A DNA stretch of 64,000 nucleotides from Cupriavidus numazuensis (GTDB lineage: Bacteria; Pseudomonadota; Gammaproteobacteria; Burkholderiales; Burkholderiaceae): positions 54,004-118,003 of the forward strand of contig NZ_CAJPVI010000029.1 in NCBI RefSeq assembly GCF_905397435.1, given 5' to 3'. Shown here piece by piece: positions 1 through 9,139 of the stretch. The position numbers were made by a program, and so were the translations under genes. The stretch's first letter is position 1, and each line of letters starts with the position of its first letter. The notes beneath the pieces are model-generated. The model saw only the letters and a list, made by a program, of their open reading frames with translations. It made no database searches and was not told where the DNA came from.

Positions 1-674
1 TCATAGGGAATCGTGGCATCGAACACAACATCCATCGCGTCCACAAAGATCGTTCGCGGTTCGGTGCCGGCCAGTGATAACGGATAGAACCTCACGCGCC
101 TGGCATAGGCGACGGCCTTGGCGACATCGGCCTCGCTCGCGCTTTCCGGATTGGATCGAAGGAGGGCATACCCCTGATAGGTCATCGAAGGCAAGGCGAT
201 ATAGCCCTCGGGGATGGCCCCCTCATATCCCGGTGGCAGAATCAGATACTTTCCGCCTTTTCCCTTGTCGACACCGGCCGGCCCTACATCCTCCAACGCG
301 GACTGCCATCCATCCATGATCGTCCCCGTAATGGAGCCGCCGTCCGCAGGAGGAATCTCAAGCACCATCGGCCCGACGTCCGTGGTGTTGAAGAACGGCA
401 TCGCATAGATCACGTCGGGATTGGGCGTGAGCGTCTGGTTTCGCCAACCGGGAAGGCCGGACCAGTAAAGCACCTGGTTAGGCCTGCCCTTGGCGCTTCC
501 AATCATCGCCTGAAGCATCACGTCATAGTTGACGGCGGGCATTCCCCAGTTGATCGCCTCGATGGCTCGCCGCTCAAGCACTCTGCGCGACAGTTCACCG
601 GAAGTCCGGCTCTGCGCATACCCCGGAATGGCAGACAGGAAAGCAACGGACAGAAACAGAAATGCCCTGATCAT
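1..674 (-). CDS. DUF1254-family exported protein, 3' end beyond the window
   Basis: The first 224 residues of a protein that runs off the left edge. It opens with a plausible signal peptide (MIRAFLFLSVAFLSAIPGYAQ) followed by a domain with the DUF1254 look: an INWGMPAVNYDVML segment, then LTPNPDVIYAMPFFNTTDVGPMVLEIPP and ILPPGYEG. Family members usually pair DUF1254 with DUF1214 and are exported; their biochemical role is unknown. The start ATG has GAAAGG eight bases upstream. It follows the aldehyde dehydrogenase gene on the same strand after 42 bases, so it is probably the continuation of the Baeyer-Villiger operon. The missing C-terminus means the DUF1214 half cannot be confirmed. Confidence 0.8.
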   Translation of the reverse strand, partial: MIRAFLFLSVAFLSAIPGYAQSRTSGELSRRVLERRAIEAINWGMPAVNYDVMLQAMIGSAKGRPNQVLYWSGLPGWRNQTLTPNPDVIYAMPFFNTTDVGPMVLEIPPADGGSITGTIMDGWQSALEDVGPAGVDKGKGGKYLILPPGYEGAIPEGYIALPSMTYQGYALLRSNPESASEADVAKAVAYARRVRFYPLSLAGTEPRTIFVDAMDVVFDATIPY

Positions 675-716
675 ATGGCCAACCTTTCGACTTGAGGGTT
701 TTGGATATTTCCGAGC

Positions 717-2138
717 TCAGCCTGCGATCGCCTTGAGCTCCAGGAATTCCGACAGGCCGTGGATACCCAGTTCGCGTCCGTTGCCCGAACGCTTGTAGCC
801 GCCGAATGGCGCGCTCAGGTCGGCCGCAGCGCCATTGATGCGCACCGATCCCGCTCGCAGCCGGCCCGCCACGCGGCGCGCGCGGGCAGCGTCGGTTGAC
901 TGGATATAGGCGGCCAGCCCGTATTCGGTGTCGTTGGCGATGGCGATCGCTTCCTCCTCCGAGTCGTAGGGAATCATCGCGAGCACCGGGCCGAAGATTT
1001 CTTCGCGCGCGATCGTCGCCTGGTTGTCAGCAAGGGAGAACACGGTGGGGCGCACGAAGTGGCCCTTTTTCACGCCCTCCGGCAGGTCCGTACCGCCAGC
1101 CACCAATTGCGCGCCTTCCTCGATCCCGGTGGCGATCAGGCGCCGGATCTTCTCGAATTGCGCGCGATTGGCGACCGCGCCGACCTTGGTGTCCGGCTGC
1201 GTGGGATCGCCGCATTTCAGCGCCGAGGCCGTTGCGCCCGCAATCGCCACGGCCTGTTCCATCAGGTGGCGCGGTACCAGCATGCGCGTGGGCGCCACGC
1301 AGGTCTGGCCCGAGTTGATCATCACGCTGATGACGCCGTCAGAGACGGCCGTCTTCAGGTTGGCGTCATCAAGGATCACGTTGGGCGACTTGCCACCAAG
1401 TTCCTGCAGCACGCGCTTTACTGTGGGTGCGGCATCCGCGGCCACCTGGCAGCCGGCGCGAGTAGAACCCGTGATGGAGATCACGTCGACGTCGGGGTGA
1501 CGCGCCAGCGCCGCACCAACCACCGGGCCTTCGCCATAGACCATATTGAACACGCCCGCCGGTACGCCGGCGGCGTGGATGACCTCGGCGAAGATGCGCG
1601 CGTCGAGCGGCGACACTTCCGACGGTTTGAGCACAACCGTACAACCGGCGGCCAGCGCGTAGCCGACCTTGCCCGCCACGGTGGCGGCCGGCCAGTTCCA
1701 CGGCGTGATGAGCGCCGCCACGCCGATGGCCTCGCTGACCACTTCCGTCTTTCCGGCCGTCTTGCTGAACGTCATTTCCTTCAGTGCCGCCACGGCCGAG
1801 GCCAGGAACTGCGCGCCGAGCTGGACGTGGTTGCTCTTCGCCAGCCACAGCGGGGCGCCGATCGCCTCGTGAATGGCGACGCCCATCTCCTCCATGCGAG
1901 TCTTGTACACCTCGATGATGCGCGTGAGCACGGCCAGGCGCTCCTCGCGGCTCGTGGCCGACCACGTCAGGAAGGCGGCGCGTGCGGCGGCCACCGCACG
2001 GTCGACGTCCGCCGTGGTGCCCAGGGCGAGCGTGCCTATCACGCCTTCGGTGGCGGGGTTGACGATTTCCATCGTGGTGCCGCCGGCGACTGGCGCGACC
2101 CATTGGCCGTCGATGTAATACTGGTCTAGGTGGTGCAT
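717..2138 (-). CDS. NAD(P)-dependent aldehyde dehydrogenase
   Basis: A 473-residue aldehyde dehydrogenase, full length for the family. Visible catalytic elements are Asn148 in TPWNWP, Lys171 in VLKPSE, Glu246 in LQELGGKSP and the nucleophile Cys280 in NSGQTC. An upstream frame extension to 2177 exists, but an AGGAGG box nine bases before the ATG at 2138 fixes the start there. It lies 35 bases after the GMC oxidoreductase gene. In this context the likely job is oxidation of an omega-oxo acid to a dicarboxylic acid, the last step of a Baeyer-Villiger route (the ChnE role). The exact substrate is inferred, not visible. Confidence 0.93.
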   Translation of the reverse strand: MHHLDQYYIDGQWVAPVAGGTTMEIVNPATEGVIGTLALGTTADVDRAVAAARAAFLTWSATSREERLAVLTRIIEVYKTRMEEMGVAIHEAIGAPLWLAKSNHVQLGAQFLASAVAALKEMTFSKTAGKTEVVSEAIGVAALITPWNWPAATVAGKVGYALAAGCTVVLKPSEVSPLDARIFAEVIHAAGVPAGVFNMVYGEGPVVGAALARHPDVDVISITGSTRAGCQVAADAAPTVKRVLQELGGKSPNVILDDANLKTAVSDGVISVMINSGQTCVAPTRMLVPRHLMEQAVAIAGATASALKCGDPTQPDTKVGAVANRAQFEKIRRLIATGIEEGAQLVAGGTDLPEGVKKGHFVRPTVFSLADNQATIAREEIFGPVLAMIPYDSEEEAIAIANDTEYGLAAYIQSTDAARARRVAGRLRAGSVRINGAAADLSAPFGGYKRSGNGRELGIHGLSEFLELKAIAG

Positions 2139-2173
2139 GCCGGCACTCCTCCTGGTTGTCGTGGTCGTCTTGG

Positions 2174-3907
2174 TCATGCGTTGGTGGTCACGGGAACCGG
2201 GCGGCCTGTAGCCCCGCCCGGCGTGCCAGCCTGACCGTGGGCGCTTGTCCAGACAGATGCGAGTGCCTGGCCTTGCGGGCGGTCGCTTCCGCCAACGAGG
2301 TCGGCCGCTTTCTCGCCAATCATGATCGACGGGGCATTGGTGTTTCCGCCGATCAGGTCAGGCATGACCGAGGCATCGGCAACGCGCAGGCCCTCCACGC
2401 CGCGCACGCGCAGTTGCGGATCGACCACTGAAGCGGAGTCGCCGCCCATGCGGCACGTGCCGACAGGGTGAAAGACGATGTCGGTGTATTTGCGGATGAA
2501 CGCGCGCGCCGCCTCGTCATCGGTGCCATCGAATCGCAGCGCTGCATGGTTGTGCGCCGTCGCGCCAAGACGAGCGAGCGGCGACTGGTCAAGGATGCGG
2601 CGTGCAACGCGCAGTCCTGCCAGCATGGTGTCCATGTCGCGCGCGTCGGCCATCAGGTTCTGATCGATGACCGGCGCCGTCCGTGCGTCCGGCGAGGCCA
2701 GCAGCACTTGTCCGCGCGTGTGCGGCCGCAGCACGCACACGTTCAGGCTGTAGCCGTGCAACCGCCGGGCCGCCGGATCGTTGAGCGTGGTGGAAAAATG
2801 CAACTGGATATCCGGATCGGAGAGCGCAGGGTCGGTCTTGAAGAAGGCACCGGTCTCAGCAATATTCGATGCGAACATGCCGAAGCGTTCGCGCTTGTAG
2901 CGCCTCCATTCGCCGAGCAGGCGAATTCCGCCGCGCAAGCTGGCGGCGTACAGGTCAGTGCTGAACACGCGCTGCTGGAGCTTCACATTGGGGTGTTCCT
3001 GAAGGTTCTGGCCAACGCCCGGGGCGTCGTGGACGACAGCAATGCCATGCGACCTCAGGTGCGCGGCCGGGCCCACGCCCGAGACCATCAGCAACTGTGC
3101 GGAGCCGAACGTGCCACCGCTGAGGATGATTTCCCGTCGCGCCCGGATCGTGTATTCCTGACCATCGCGCGTCACCACCACGCCGACCGCACGCTTGCCT
3201 GCAAACAGGACGCGCAGCACCTGGCTGTTTGTCAGCACATCGAGGTTGTCGCGACCGCCGTTGACCGACTGCGGATTGCCTCGATGCAGATAGGCGCGCG
3301 CGGCGTTCCAGCGCTCGCCGTCGCGCTGCGTGCGCTGATAAAAGCCCACGCCCTCCTGCTCGGGACCGTTGAAGTCTGCGTTGTAGCGCAGTCCCGCGCA
3401 TTCGGCCGCCTGAAGGAAGCGCCGGTCGAAGGGGTTGGTGGAGCGCGTATCCACGACATGAAGCGGGCCCTGGCCGCCATGCAACGCATCTTCCGCGCTG
3501 CCCCCCAGGCGCTCGTTGCATTCCGCCCGCTTGAAGTACGGCAGCACGTCGCCCCAGCCCCAGCCTTCGCAACCGGCCGCCGCCCAGCGATCGTAGTCCG
3601 AAGCCACGCCACGGATGTAGATCATGCCGTTAATCGATGAAGTGCCGCCGAGGCCGCGACCGCGCGGCTGGTAGCCCCGTCGGCCATTCAGTGCCGGTTG
3701 GGGCTCGGTGACGTAGCCGTAGTTGAACGGGCCTGCCTTTGGCACCGTCGAGGCGAATCCGATGGGGATGGTGATGGCGCGATTGAAGTCGCTTCCTCCG
3801 CACTCGAGCAGCGCGACCGTGCCCACTTTGCTGTCTGCCAGCCGTCCTGCCACCGCGCACCCGGCGGATCCCGCGCCGACCACGATGTAGTCGTATTCCT
3901 GTTTCAT
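2174..3907 (-). CDS. GMC-family FAD-dependent alcohol oxidoreductase
   Basis: A 577-residue glucose-methanol-choline oxidoreductase. The N-terminus carries the FAD-binding motif IVVGAGSAGCAVAGRLA, the middle the GMC signature region (GLGGTSSINGMIYIRG), and the C-terminus HPVGTCRMGG and VADASVMPDLIGGNTNAP, which contain the catalytic histidine region. The start is set by AAGGAG just before the ATG at 3907; a longer frame to 4078 has no such support. Homologues are choline or polyethylene glycol dehydrogenase-like enzymes oxidising primary alcohols. Between an SDR and an aldehyde dehydrogenase gene, it probably oxidises an omega-hydroxy acid to the oxo acid, replacing the zinc alcohol dehydrogenase of classical cyclohexanol clusters. 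The electron acceptor is unknown. Confidence 0.92.
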   Translation of the reverse strand: MKQEYDYIVVGAGSAGCAVAGRLADSKVGTVALLECGGSDFNRAITIPIGFASTVPKAGPFNYGYVTEPQPALNGRRGYQPRGRGLGGTSSINGMIYIRGVASDYDRWAAAGCEGWGWGDVLPYFKRAECNERLGGSAEDALHGGQGPLHVVDTRSTNPFDRRFLQAAECAGLRYNADFNGPEQEGVGFYQRTQRDGERWNAARAYLHRGNPQSVNGGRDNLDVLTNSQVLRVLFAGKRAVGVVVTRDGQEYTIRARREIILSGGTFGSAQLLMVSGVGPAAHLRSHGIAVVHDAPGVGQNLQEHPNVKLQQRVFSTDLYAASLRGGIRLLGEWRRYKRERFGMFASNIAETGAFFKTDPALSDPDIQLHFSTTLNDPAARRLHGYSLNVCVLRPHTRGQVLLASPDARTAPVIDQNLMADARDMDTMLAGLRVARRILDQSPLARLGATAHNHAALRFDGTDDEAARAFIRKYTDIVFHPVGTCRMGGDSASVVDPQLRVRGVEGLRVADASVMPDLIGGNTNAPSIMIGEKAADLVGGSDRPQGQALASVWTSAHGQAGTPGGATGRPVPVTTNA

Positions 3908-3959
3908 ATTGTTGTCTCCTTCATGCTGACGAGTGTCGTCGCGGGACACCCGCTTTGTT

Positions 3960-4706
3960 CTATTGGGCGGTGTAGCCGCCATCCACCAGCAAGCTGGTAC
4001 CTGCCACGAACGATGCGTCGTCGCTGGCAAGGAACCGGATCGCCTGCGCAATCTCCTCGGCGCGGCCCAGCCGCCCAATGGGATGTGCGGCGATATAGTG
4101 CTCGCGTGTCGGCGTGCCCGACGGGCCCAGCATGGGCGTATCGATGAAGCCGGGGCAGACCGCGTTCACGCGAATACCTTCGCGCGCATGCGAGACACCA
4201 AGCGACCTTGTGATATTGACCACGCCCCCCTTCGACGCGGTGTAATGCGCCGCGTTGGGGGCGCCCACGTGTCCGAGAACCGAGGCGACATTGACGATCG
4301 CGCCACCCTGCCCCTGTTGCTGCATCCGCGCGATCGCGTGCTTGTTGCTGAGAAAGACGCCGGTCAGATTGATGTCGATGGTGCGCCGCCAGTGTTCGAG
4401 CGGCATCTCGGCTATGTTCATGCCGGGCGCACCGATGCCGGCGTTGGCGACCATGATGTCGAGCCGGCCGAATCGCTGCGCGGCGAGCGCCACCATCTTG
4501 ATGACCTGTGCTTCGTCACTCACATCTGCACGGGCGAATGCCGTGTCGAAGCCCGCGTCGTTCAGTTCCTGCGACAACTGTGCACCGGCATCCGACACAT
4601 CCGCAATGACGACTCTTGCGCCCTCGCGCACGAATTCGCGTACCGTCGCCTCGCCAATGCCGCTGGCGCCGCCCGTGACAATGGCAACCTTGCCTTGAAG
4701 TTTCAT
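3960..4706 (-). CDS. SDR-family oxidoreductase
   Basis: A 248-residue classical short-chain dehydrogenase/reductase. The cofactor motif TGGASGIG is at residues 11-18, NAG and the YTASK catalytic motif follow, and the C-terminus ends in LLVDGGYTAQ, all typical. AGGAGGG precedes the ATG. The Asp at the end of beta strand 2 (VIADVSD) suggests NAD(H) preference, an inference from family rules. It is the first of two adjacent SDR genes in the Baeyer-Villiger operon; one of them probably oxidises the cyclic or secondary alcohol to the ketone substrate of the monooxygenase. Which of the two does this cannot be told from sequence. Confidence 0.92.
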   Translation of the reverse strand: MKLQGKVAIVTGGASGIGEATVREFVREGARVVIADVSDAGAQLSQELNDAGFDTAFARADVSDEAQVIKMVALAAQRFGRLDIMVANAGIGAPGMNIAEMPLEHWRRTIDINLTGVFLSNKHAIARMQQQGQGGAIVNVASVLGHVGAPNAAHYTASKGGVVNITRSLGVSHAREGIRVNAVCPGFIDTPMLGPSGTPTREHYIAAHPIGRLGRAEEIAQAIRFLASDDASFVAGTSLLVDGGYTAQ

Positions 4707-4779
4707 GTTCCCTCCTGATCGCCTGGCGCGTCCCGCGCCAGGCGTCGATTATTCGTGCCGATCCTGCTTGACCGTAGCG

Positions 4780-5532
4780 CTATTGCGCGAATCGGCCGCC
4801 GTCGATCACCATCTCGGCACCAGTGATGTAGCTCGATTCGTCCGACGCGAGGAAAACCAGCATGGCCGTGACGTCGCCCACGTTGCCAAGCCGCCCCATC
4901 GGCAACCCCTGTGCGATGGCGGTCTTGTCACGGCCGAGGGTCTGCGCAGCGTAGTCCGCCATGCCTGTGTCGATCAGGCCGGGATGCACCGAGTTGACGC
5001 GTACGTGCCGCGCCGCGTACTCGATAGCCACATCCTTCGTCATCGTGCGTACCGCACCTTTGCTCGCGCCATAGAGCGTGTGCCCGGCGGCGCCGATCAG
5101 GCCGGCGAGCGACGACATGTTGATCACCGAGCCGCCGCCCCTCGCCGCCATGCGCGGTACGATCTCGCGCATGCCGAGGAACACACCGGTCGAGTTGACG
5201 GCCATCACGAGATTCCACTCGTCCAGCATCGTCTCGGCGAGCGGGCGAATCATGAAAATTCCGGCGTTGTTGAGCAGGACTTCGACGCGACCGTGCTCGC
5301 ACACGGCTTCATCCGCCACCGCTTTCCAGTCTGCCTCGCTGCGCACATCGAGCTTGCGAGCCGTGCTGCGGCCACCTGCCTCGCGCACGGCAGCCGCGGT
5401 CGCCGCCGCTGCTTCGAGGCTGACATCCGTCGCGACGACGATGGCGCCTTCCTGCGCGAAGCGCAGCGCAGCGTCGCGTCCAATGCCGTTTCCGCTTCCC
5501 GTGATCAACACCACCTTGTCCATGAGTCGCAT
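4780..5532 (-). CDS. SDR-family oxidoreductase, second copy type
   Basis: A 250-residue classical SDR with TGSGNGIG at residues 11-18, NNAG, a serine followed by the YGASK catalytic motif, and the usual MVIDGGRFAQ tail. AAGGAGAG lies just before the start codon. It is a different lineage from the SDR gene downstream rather than a recent duplicate. The Asp in VVATDVS after the second strand again suggests NAD(H). It sits 39 bases after the hydrolase gene. General layout matches cyclopentanol/cyclohexanol dehydrogenases (CpnA/ChnA), but this fold is too common for substrate assignment. Confidence 0.92.
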   Translation of the reverse strand: MRLMDKVVLITGSGNGIGRDAALRFAQEGAIVVATDVSLEAAAATAAAVREAGGRSTARKLDVRSEADWKAVADEAVCEHGRVEVLLNNAGIFMIRPLAETMLDEWNLVMAVNSTGVFLGMREIVPRMAARGGGSVINMSSLAGLIGAAGHTLYGASKGAVRTMTKDVAIEYAARHVRVNSVHPGLIDTGMADYAAQTLGRDKTAIAQGLPMGRLGNVGDVTAMLVFLASDESSYITGAEMVIDGGRFAQ

Positions 5533-5571
5533 GTGTGGCTCTCCTTCCAGTGTTCGTCGTGTGATGGCGCG

Positions 5572-6513
5572 TCAGCGCATCGCAAAGGCTTCGCGCAGCG
5601 TATCGGCGCAAGCCTCGTAGGCGTCGCGCGCCTGCGCCAGCGCGCCGGGCATCCAGAAGAAGCCGTGGATCATGCTGTCATATCGGACATGGCGAACCCG
5701 CACGCCGCTCGCGTCGAGACGCTCGGCATAGGCGGCGCCTTCATCGCGCAGCGGGTCGAAGCCAGCGGTAATCACAAGCGCCGGCGGAAGCCCTGACAGG
5801 CTGTGGGCACGTAGAGGGGATGCGTAGGGATCATGGCCATCATTGCCCTCCGGCAAGTACTGGCGCCAGAACCAACGCATGTCGTCGCGCGCCAGCAGAT
5901 AGCCCTCGGCATTCTCGCGATAGGAGCTGGTGCCGAAGTCATGGTCCGTGACCGGGTAGATCAGGAGCTGGCAGCACAGCGCCACGCCGCCCCGGTCGCG
6001 GTGCATCAGCGCACTAACCGCTGCAAGGTTCCCGCCCGCGCTGTCACCGCCGACGGCGATGCGAGCGGGATCGGCATGGAGTTCGTCCGCATGGTCGTGC
6101 ACCCAACGCACCGCGGCGAATGCGTCCTCGGCGGCAGTCGGGAATTTTTGCTCGGGCGCCTTGCGGTATTGCACCGAGGCGACGATGCAGTCCGCACGGT
6201 TCGACAGGTGTCGGCATGGGATGTCGACAGCGTCGAGGTCGCCAAGCACCCAGCCGCCGCCGTGGAAGTAGACCAGCACCGGCAAACGCTGCCGGCCATC
6301 ACCGCCGACTGGCGTATAGATGCGAACCGGAATGCTGCCATCCGCGACGGGAATGAACCGGTCTTCCACGCGCGCCACATCCGGCGCCGGCCCGGCCAGC
6401 GGCTTGAGATTGAAAGTCGCGCGCGCATCCTGCAGATCGCGCTGGTGTACGGGCGGATTGCCTGAGGCCGCAATCAAGTCGAGGATAGCCCTGGCTTGAG
6501 GATCGAGTGCCAT
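5572..6513 (-). CDS. Alpha/beta hydrolase, hormone-sensitive-lipase type (candidate lactone hydrolase)
   Basis: A 313-residue alpha/beta hydrolase of the HSL (family IV) esterase group. The oxyanion-hole motif HGGG is at residues 84-87, the nucleophile is Ser158 in GDSAGG, the acid is in the GFDPLRDEG segment, and the catalytic histidine is in MIHGFFW. No strong ribosome-binding site is visible before the ATG. It is next to the Baeyer-Villiger monooxygenase gene, and such pairs are known (ChnC with ChnB) where the hydrolase opens the lactone or ester made by the monooxygenase. That role is a contextual inference. Confidence 0.92.
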   Translation of the reverse strand: MALDPQARAILDLIAASGNPPVHQRDLQDARATFNLKPLAGPAPDVARVEDRFIPVADGSIPVRIYTPVGGDGRQRLPVLVYFHGGGWVLGDLDAVDIPCRHLSNRADCIVASVQYRKAPEQKFPTAAEDAFAAVRWVHDHADELHADPARIAVGGDSAGGNLAAVSALMHRDRGGVALCCQLLIYPVTDHDFGTSSYRENAEGYLLARDDMRWFWRQYLPEGNDGHDPYASPLRAHSLSGLPPALVITAGFDPLRDEGAAYAERLDASGVRVRHVRYDSMIHGFFWMPGALAQARDAYEACADTLREAFAMR

Positions 6514-6579
6514 GTCCGGTGAATCAGAAGAATGGTGAATTCGCAGGGCCGGACAGGGTGTCCGGCCGCCCCCGCCCCA

Positions 6580-8235
6580 TCAGGCCGCCTTGGCAGCTTG
6601 CGGCGTCAGGATGAAACCCTCGTATCCGCGCGCGCTGACGCCGTCGCAGTGCTTGCGGAATGCGCCCACGCCACCGAGATAGATCGGGAATGAACGCTGC
6701 TTGCCCGGGATATTCGCGCCGGTGTACCAGGATTCCCCCTGCGGAAGCAGCGTGGTGTCCGCGACCTCCTTGCAATGGCGGCTCCACTCGGCTTCGGCCT
6801 GCGAGTCGGCCTCGACCGCCATACATCCGCGTTGTTCCGCATGCCGGATGCAGTCGGAAATCCATTCGACATGCTGCTCGATGGAGATCACCATATTGCT
6901 CAGCACCGACGGACTCTCCGGCCCCGTGATCATGAAGAAGTTCGGGAAACCGGCCGTGGCAACGCCAAGATAGGTGCGGATGGCGGCGCCGTCCTGCCAC
7001 TTCTCGCGCAGCGAAATGCCGTCGCGCCCGCGCAGGTCGATGCGGAACAGCGCGCCGGTCATGGCATCGTAGCCGGTGGCGAACACGATCATGTCCAGGG
7101 GATACTCTCGGCTGCCCGTCTTGACCCCCGCTGCGGTGATGCCCTCGATCGGGTCCGACTTGACGTCGACCAGCGTGACGTTGTCACGGTTGAACGTCTC
7201 GTAGTACCCCGAATCCAGCACCGGTCGCTTGCAGCCATACATGTAGCGCGGCAGCAGCAGTTCCGCGACGGCCGGATCCTTGACGGTGTCGCGGATCTTC
7301 TCGCGGATAAACTCGCCGGCCGTGGCATTCGCATCAGCATTGGTCAGCAGATCGCCATAGGCGGCCAGCAGGGTGCCGCCGTCCTGCCAGGCCTGCTCGT
7401 ACCGCGCCGCGCGTCCATCCTCAGTGTCCTTCAGGGCCGAATCGCGCCGGACTTCCTTGGCAACCCCGTTCGAGGACTCGCGCATGTGCTGCCGGATCTG
7501 CGGGTACCTCTCGCGTGTTTCGTCGAGAAACTCCGCGGCATGCGCGCGATTCCCGGCAGGGGTCGAGTAGTGTGGCGTGCGCTGGAAAACGTAGAGATGT
7601 CCGGCTTCCTTCGCAATCTCCGGTATCGCCTGGATGCCGCTGGAGCCGGTGCCGATCACACCGACACGCTTGCCGCGAAAATCCACCGGCTCATGCGGCC
7701 ACTGACCGGTATGGAGTTGCGGACCCTTGAACTGGTCCTGGCCACTGAACGGTGGCGTATTGGTGGATGACAGGCAGCCCGCGCCGGAGATCAGGTACCG
7801 CGCTGCCACGGTCTGTCCATTGTCGGCGTGCACGACCCAGCGCGCGGTGGCTTCGTCGTAGTGCGCTGCGGTAATCCGCGTGCGGAACTGGATGTCGCGC
7901 CGCAGTTCGAAGCGGTCCGCGACGTGATTCAGGTATCGCAGAATGGAGGGCTGGTCCGCATAGCGTGTCGTCCACGTCCATTCCTTCAACAACGCTTCCG
8001 AGAACGTGTAGTTGTAGTAAATGCTTTCGACATCGCACTTGGCGCCCGGGTACCGGTTCCAGTACCACACGCCGCCGACATCGTCACCCACCTCATAGAC
8101 GCGCGCGCGCAGGCCTTGTTCGCGCAAACGGTGCAGCATGTAAAGGCCGGAGAAGCCGGCGCCGATGATCACCGCGTCGAAGGAATTTTCCGGGGCGAAC
8201 GAGGTCGCCGGCCCGAGGTGGGTCGATGATTGCAT
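6580..8235 (-). CDS. Baeyer-Villiger flavin monooxygenase
   Basis: A 551-residue class B flavoprotein monooxygenase that inserts one oxygen next to a ketone, giving a lactone or ester, using FAD and NADPH. The FAD motif GAGFSG is at 25-30 and the NADPH motif GTGSSG at 195-200. Between them is the Baeyer-Villiger fingerprint FxGxxxHxxxWP at 169-180 (FKGPQLHTGQWP), which separates this group from N-hydroxylating relatives. Length and motif order match cyclohexanone and cyclopentanone monooxygenases. AGGAAGAG precedes the ATG. It is the first gene of the minus-strand operon, directly downstream of a non-coding region with a dyad at 8264-8293. Confidence 0.95.
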   Translation of the reverse strand: MQSSTHLGPATSFAPENSFDAVIIGAGFSGLYMLHRLREQGLRARVYEVGDDVGGVWYWNRYPGAKCDVESIYYNYTFSEALLKEWTWTTRYADQPSILRYLNHVADRFELRRDIQFRTRITAAHYDEATARWVVHADNGQTVAARYLISGAGCLSSTNTPPFSGQDQFKGPQLHTGQWPHEPVDFRGKRVGVIGTGSSGIQAIPEIAKEAGHLYVFQRTPHYSTPAGNRAHAAEFLDETRERYPQIRQHMRESSNGVAKEVRRDSALKDTEDGRAARYEQAWQDGGTLLAAYGDLLTNADANATAGEFIREKIRDTVKDPAVAELLLPRYMYGCKRPVLDSGYYETFNRDNVTLVDVKSDPIEGITAAGVKTGSREYPLDMIVFATGYDAMTGALFRIDLRGRDGISLREKWQDGAAIRTYLGVATAGFPNFFMITGPESPSVLSNMVISIEQHVEWISDCIRHAEQRGCMAVEADSQAEAEWSRHCKEVADTTLLPQGESWYTGANIPGKQRSFPIYLGGVGAFRKHCDGVSARGYEGFILTPQAAKAA

Positions 8236-8263
8236 TTGTCTCTTCCTGTAGGAGCTGGTCGCC

Positions 8264-8293
8264 CGATAGTGCCCGCGGTGGTCCCGACTATCG
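8264..8293. promoter_or_regulatory. Dyad upstream of the Baeyer-Villiger operon
   Basis: Two perfect 7-base arms, CGATAGT at 8264-8270 and ACTATCG at 8287-8293, flank a 16-base spacer about 30-60 bases upstream of the monooxygenase start. Centre-to-centre spacing is 23 bases, about two helical turns, which suits a dimeric repressor or activator. No regulator gene is adjacent, so the binding protein is unknown. Confidence 0.3.
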
Positions 8294-8516
8294 AGGTGCC
8301 AGAGAAGGCGTCGCGACTGCGGCGCGGCTTGGAAACAAGCATCGCATCTCGCCCCACGCCTGTCTAATTCAATTCATTCCCTGACTATTCCTGCCAGTCA
8401 TGGCTTCGGGGAAAGGCGTCGGATTCTCTTCGAGACATCAGGGCCCGCAGTAGCCTGTACGCCGCACGACGGTAGGCACGTGCATGGGGGGGCCGGCGGG
8501 GCTTTTCGTTGGGGGC

Positions 8517-8606
8517 TTGGTTATCGCTCTTCGCTGGCGCGGCTGTTTCGCCGGCGTAGCCGGCGACCTCCTTTTGTCCGAGCGACAAAAGGAGGCAAAA
8601 GCGCGT
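8517..8606 (+). repeat. Dispersed-type structured repeat, left copy
   Basis: The unit holds two hairpins in series. The first has arms CGCCGGC and GCCGGCG (8549-8555 and 8559-8565). The second has a perfect 12-base stem, CCTCCTTTTGTC and GACAAAAGGAGG (8567-8578 and 8584-8595), with a CGAGC loop. An AAAAGCGCGT tail follows. A homologous unit lies at 9140-9224 in the opposite orientation. From general knowledge, similar TTTTGTC-loop-GACAAAA units are scattered through Burkholderiaceae genomes. Confidence 0.7.
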
Positions 8607-9139
8607 TTACGTGGTCAATCGAGAGCCCAATGCCATTGTTGCATCAGAGGACCGCTAGACTGCCTGCCGCGTAGATGATTAGGATGGGACAGCGCGTACG
8701 AGCGAACCCGGATTACGGAGTGGTCCCTTCTAATATCGCTCTCACGGGGACGCCTACGGCTGCGCTACGCGCGGCTCGGAGTAAGACCGCTGAGGTCTAG
8801 TCCTAACTTCGCCTCAGTGACGAAGCCTCGGGCGCATTGCATGCGCGTAGAGGCAGGACATCAGGAACGGGAACTGAGATCGGGATTCGTGCGCCAGCCA
8901 CGTTGATGAGCTTGCGTCCAGACGACGACGTGCGCGCAGCGCAGCCGAAGGCGTCCCACCACTGACCGTATTGGAACGCTGTACCCGAGTCCGTCTTGGG
9001 GATCGTCCAAAAGTCGTGCCGCGTCAGGCACAGGTTCTGACTCACATAGCGTTAGCAGGTTGGAACGGCCGACCACCATCGCAGGCGTCCAAAGCCGTTT
9101 GAACCACTGCCACCGTGGAATTGATGGCCAGCGGCAACG

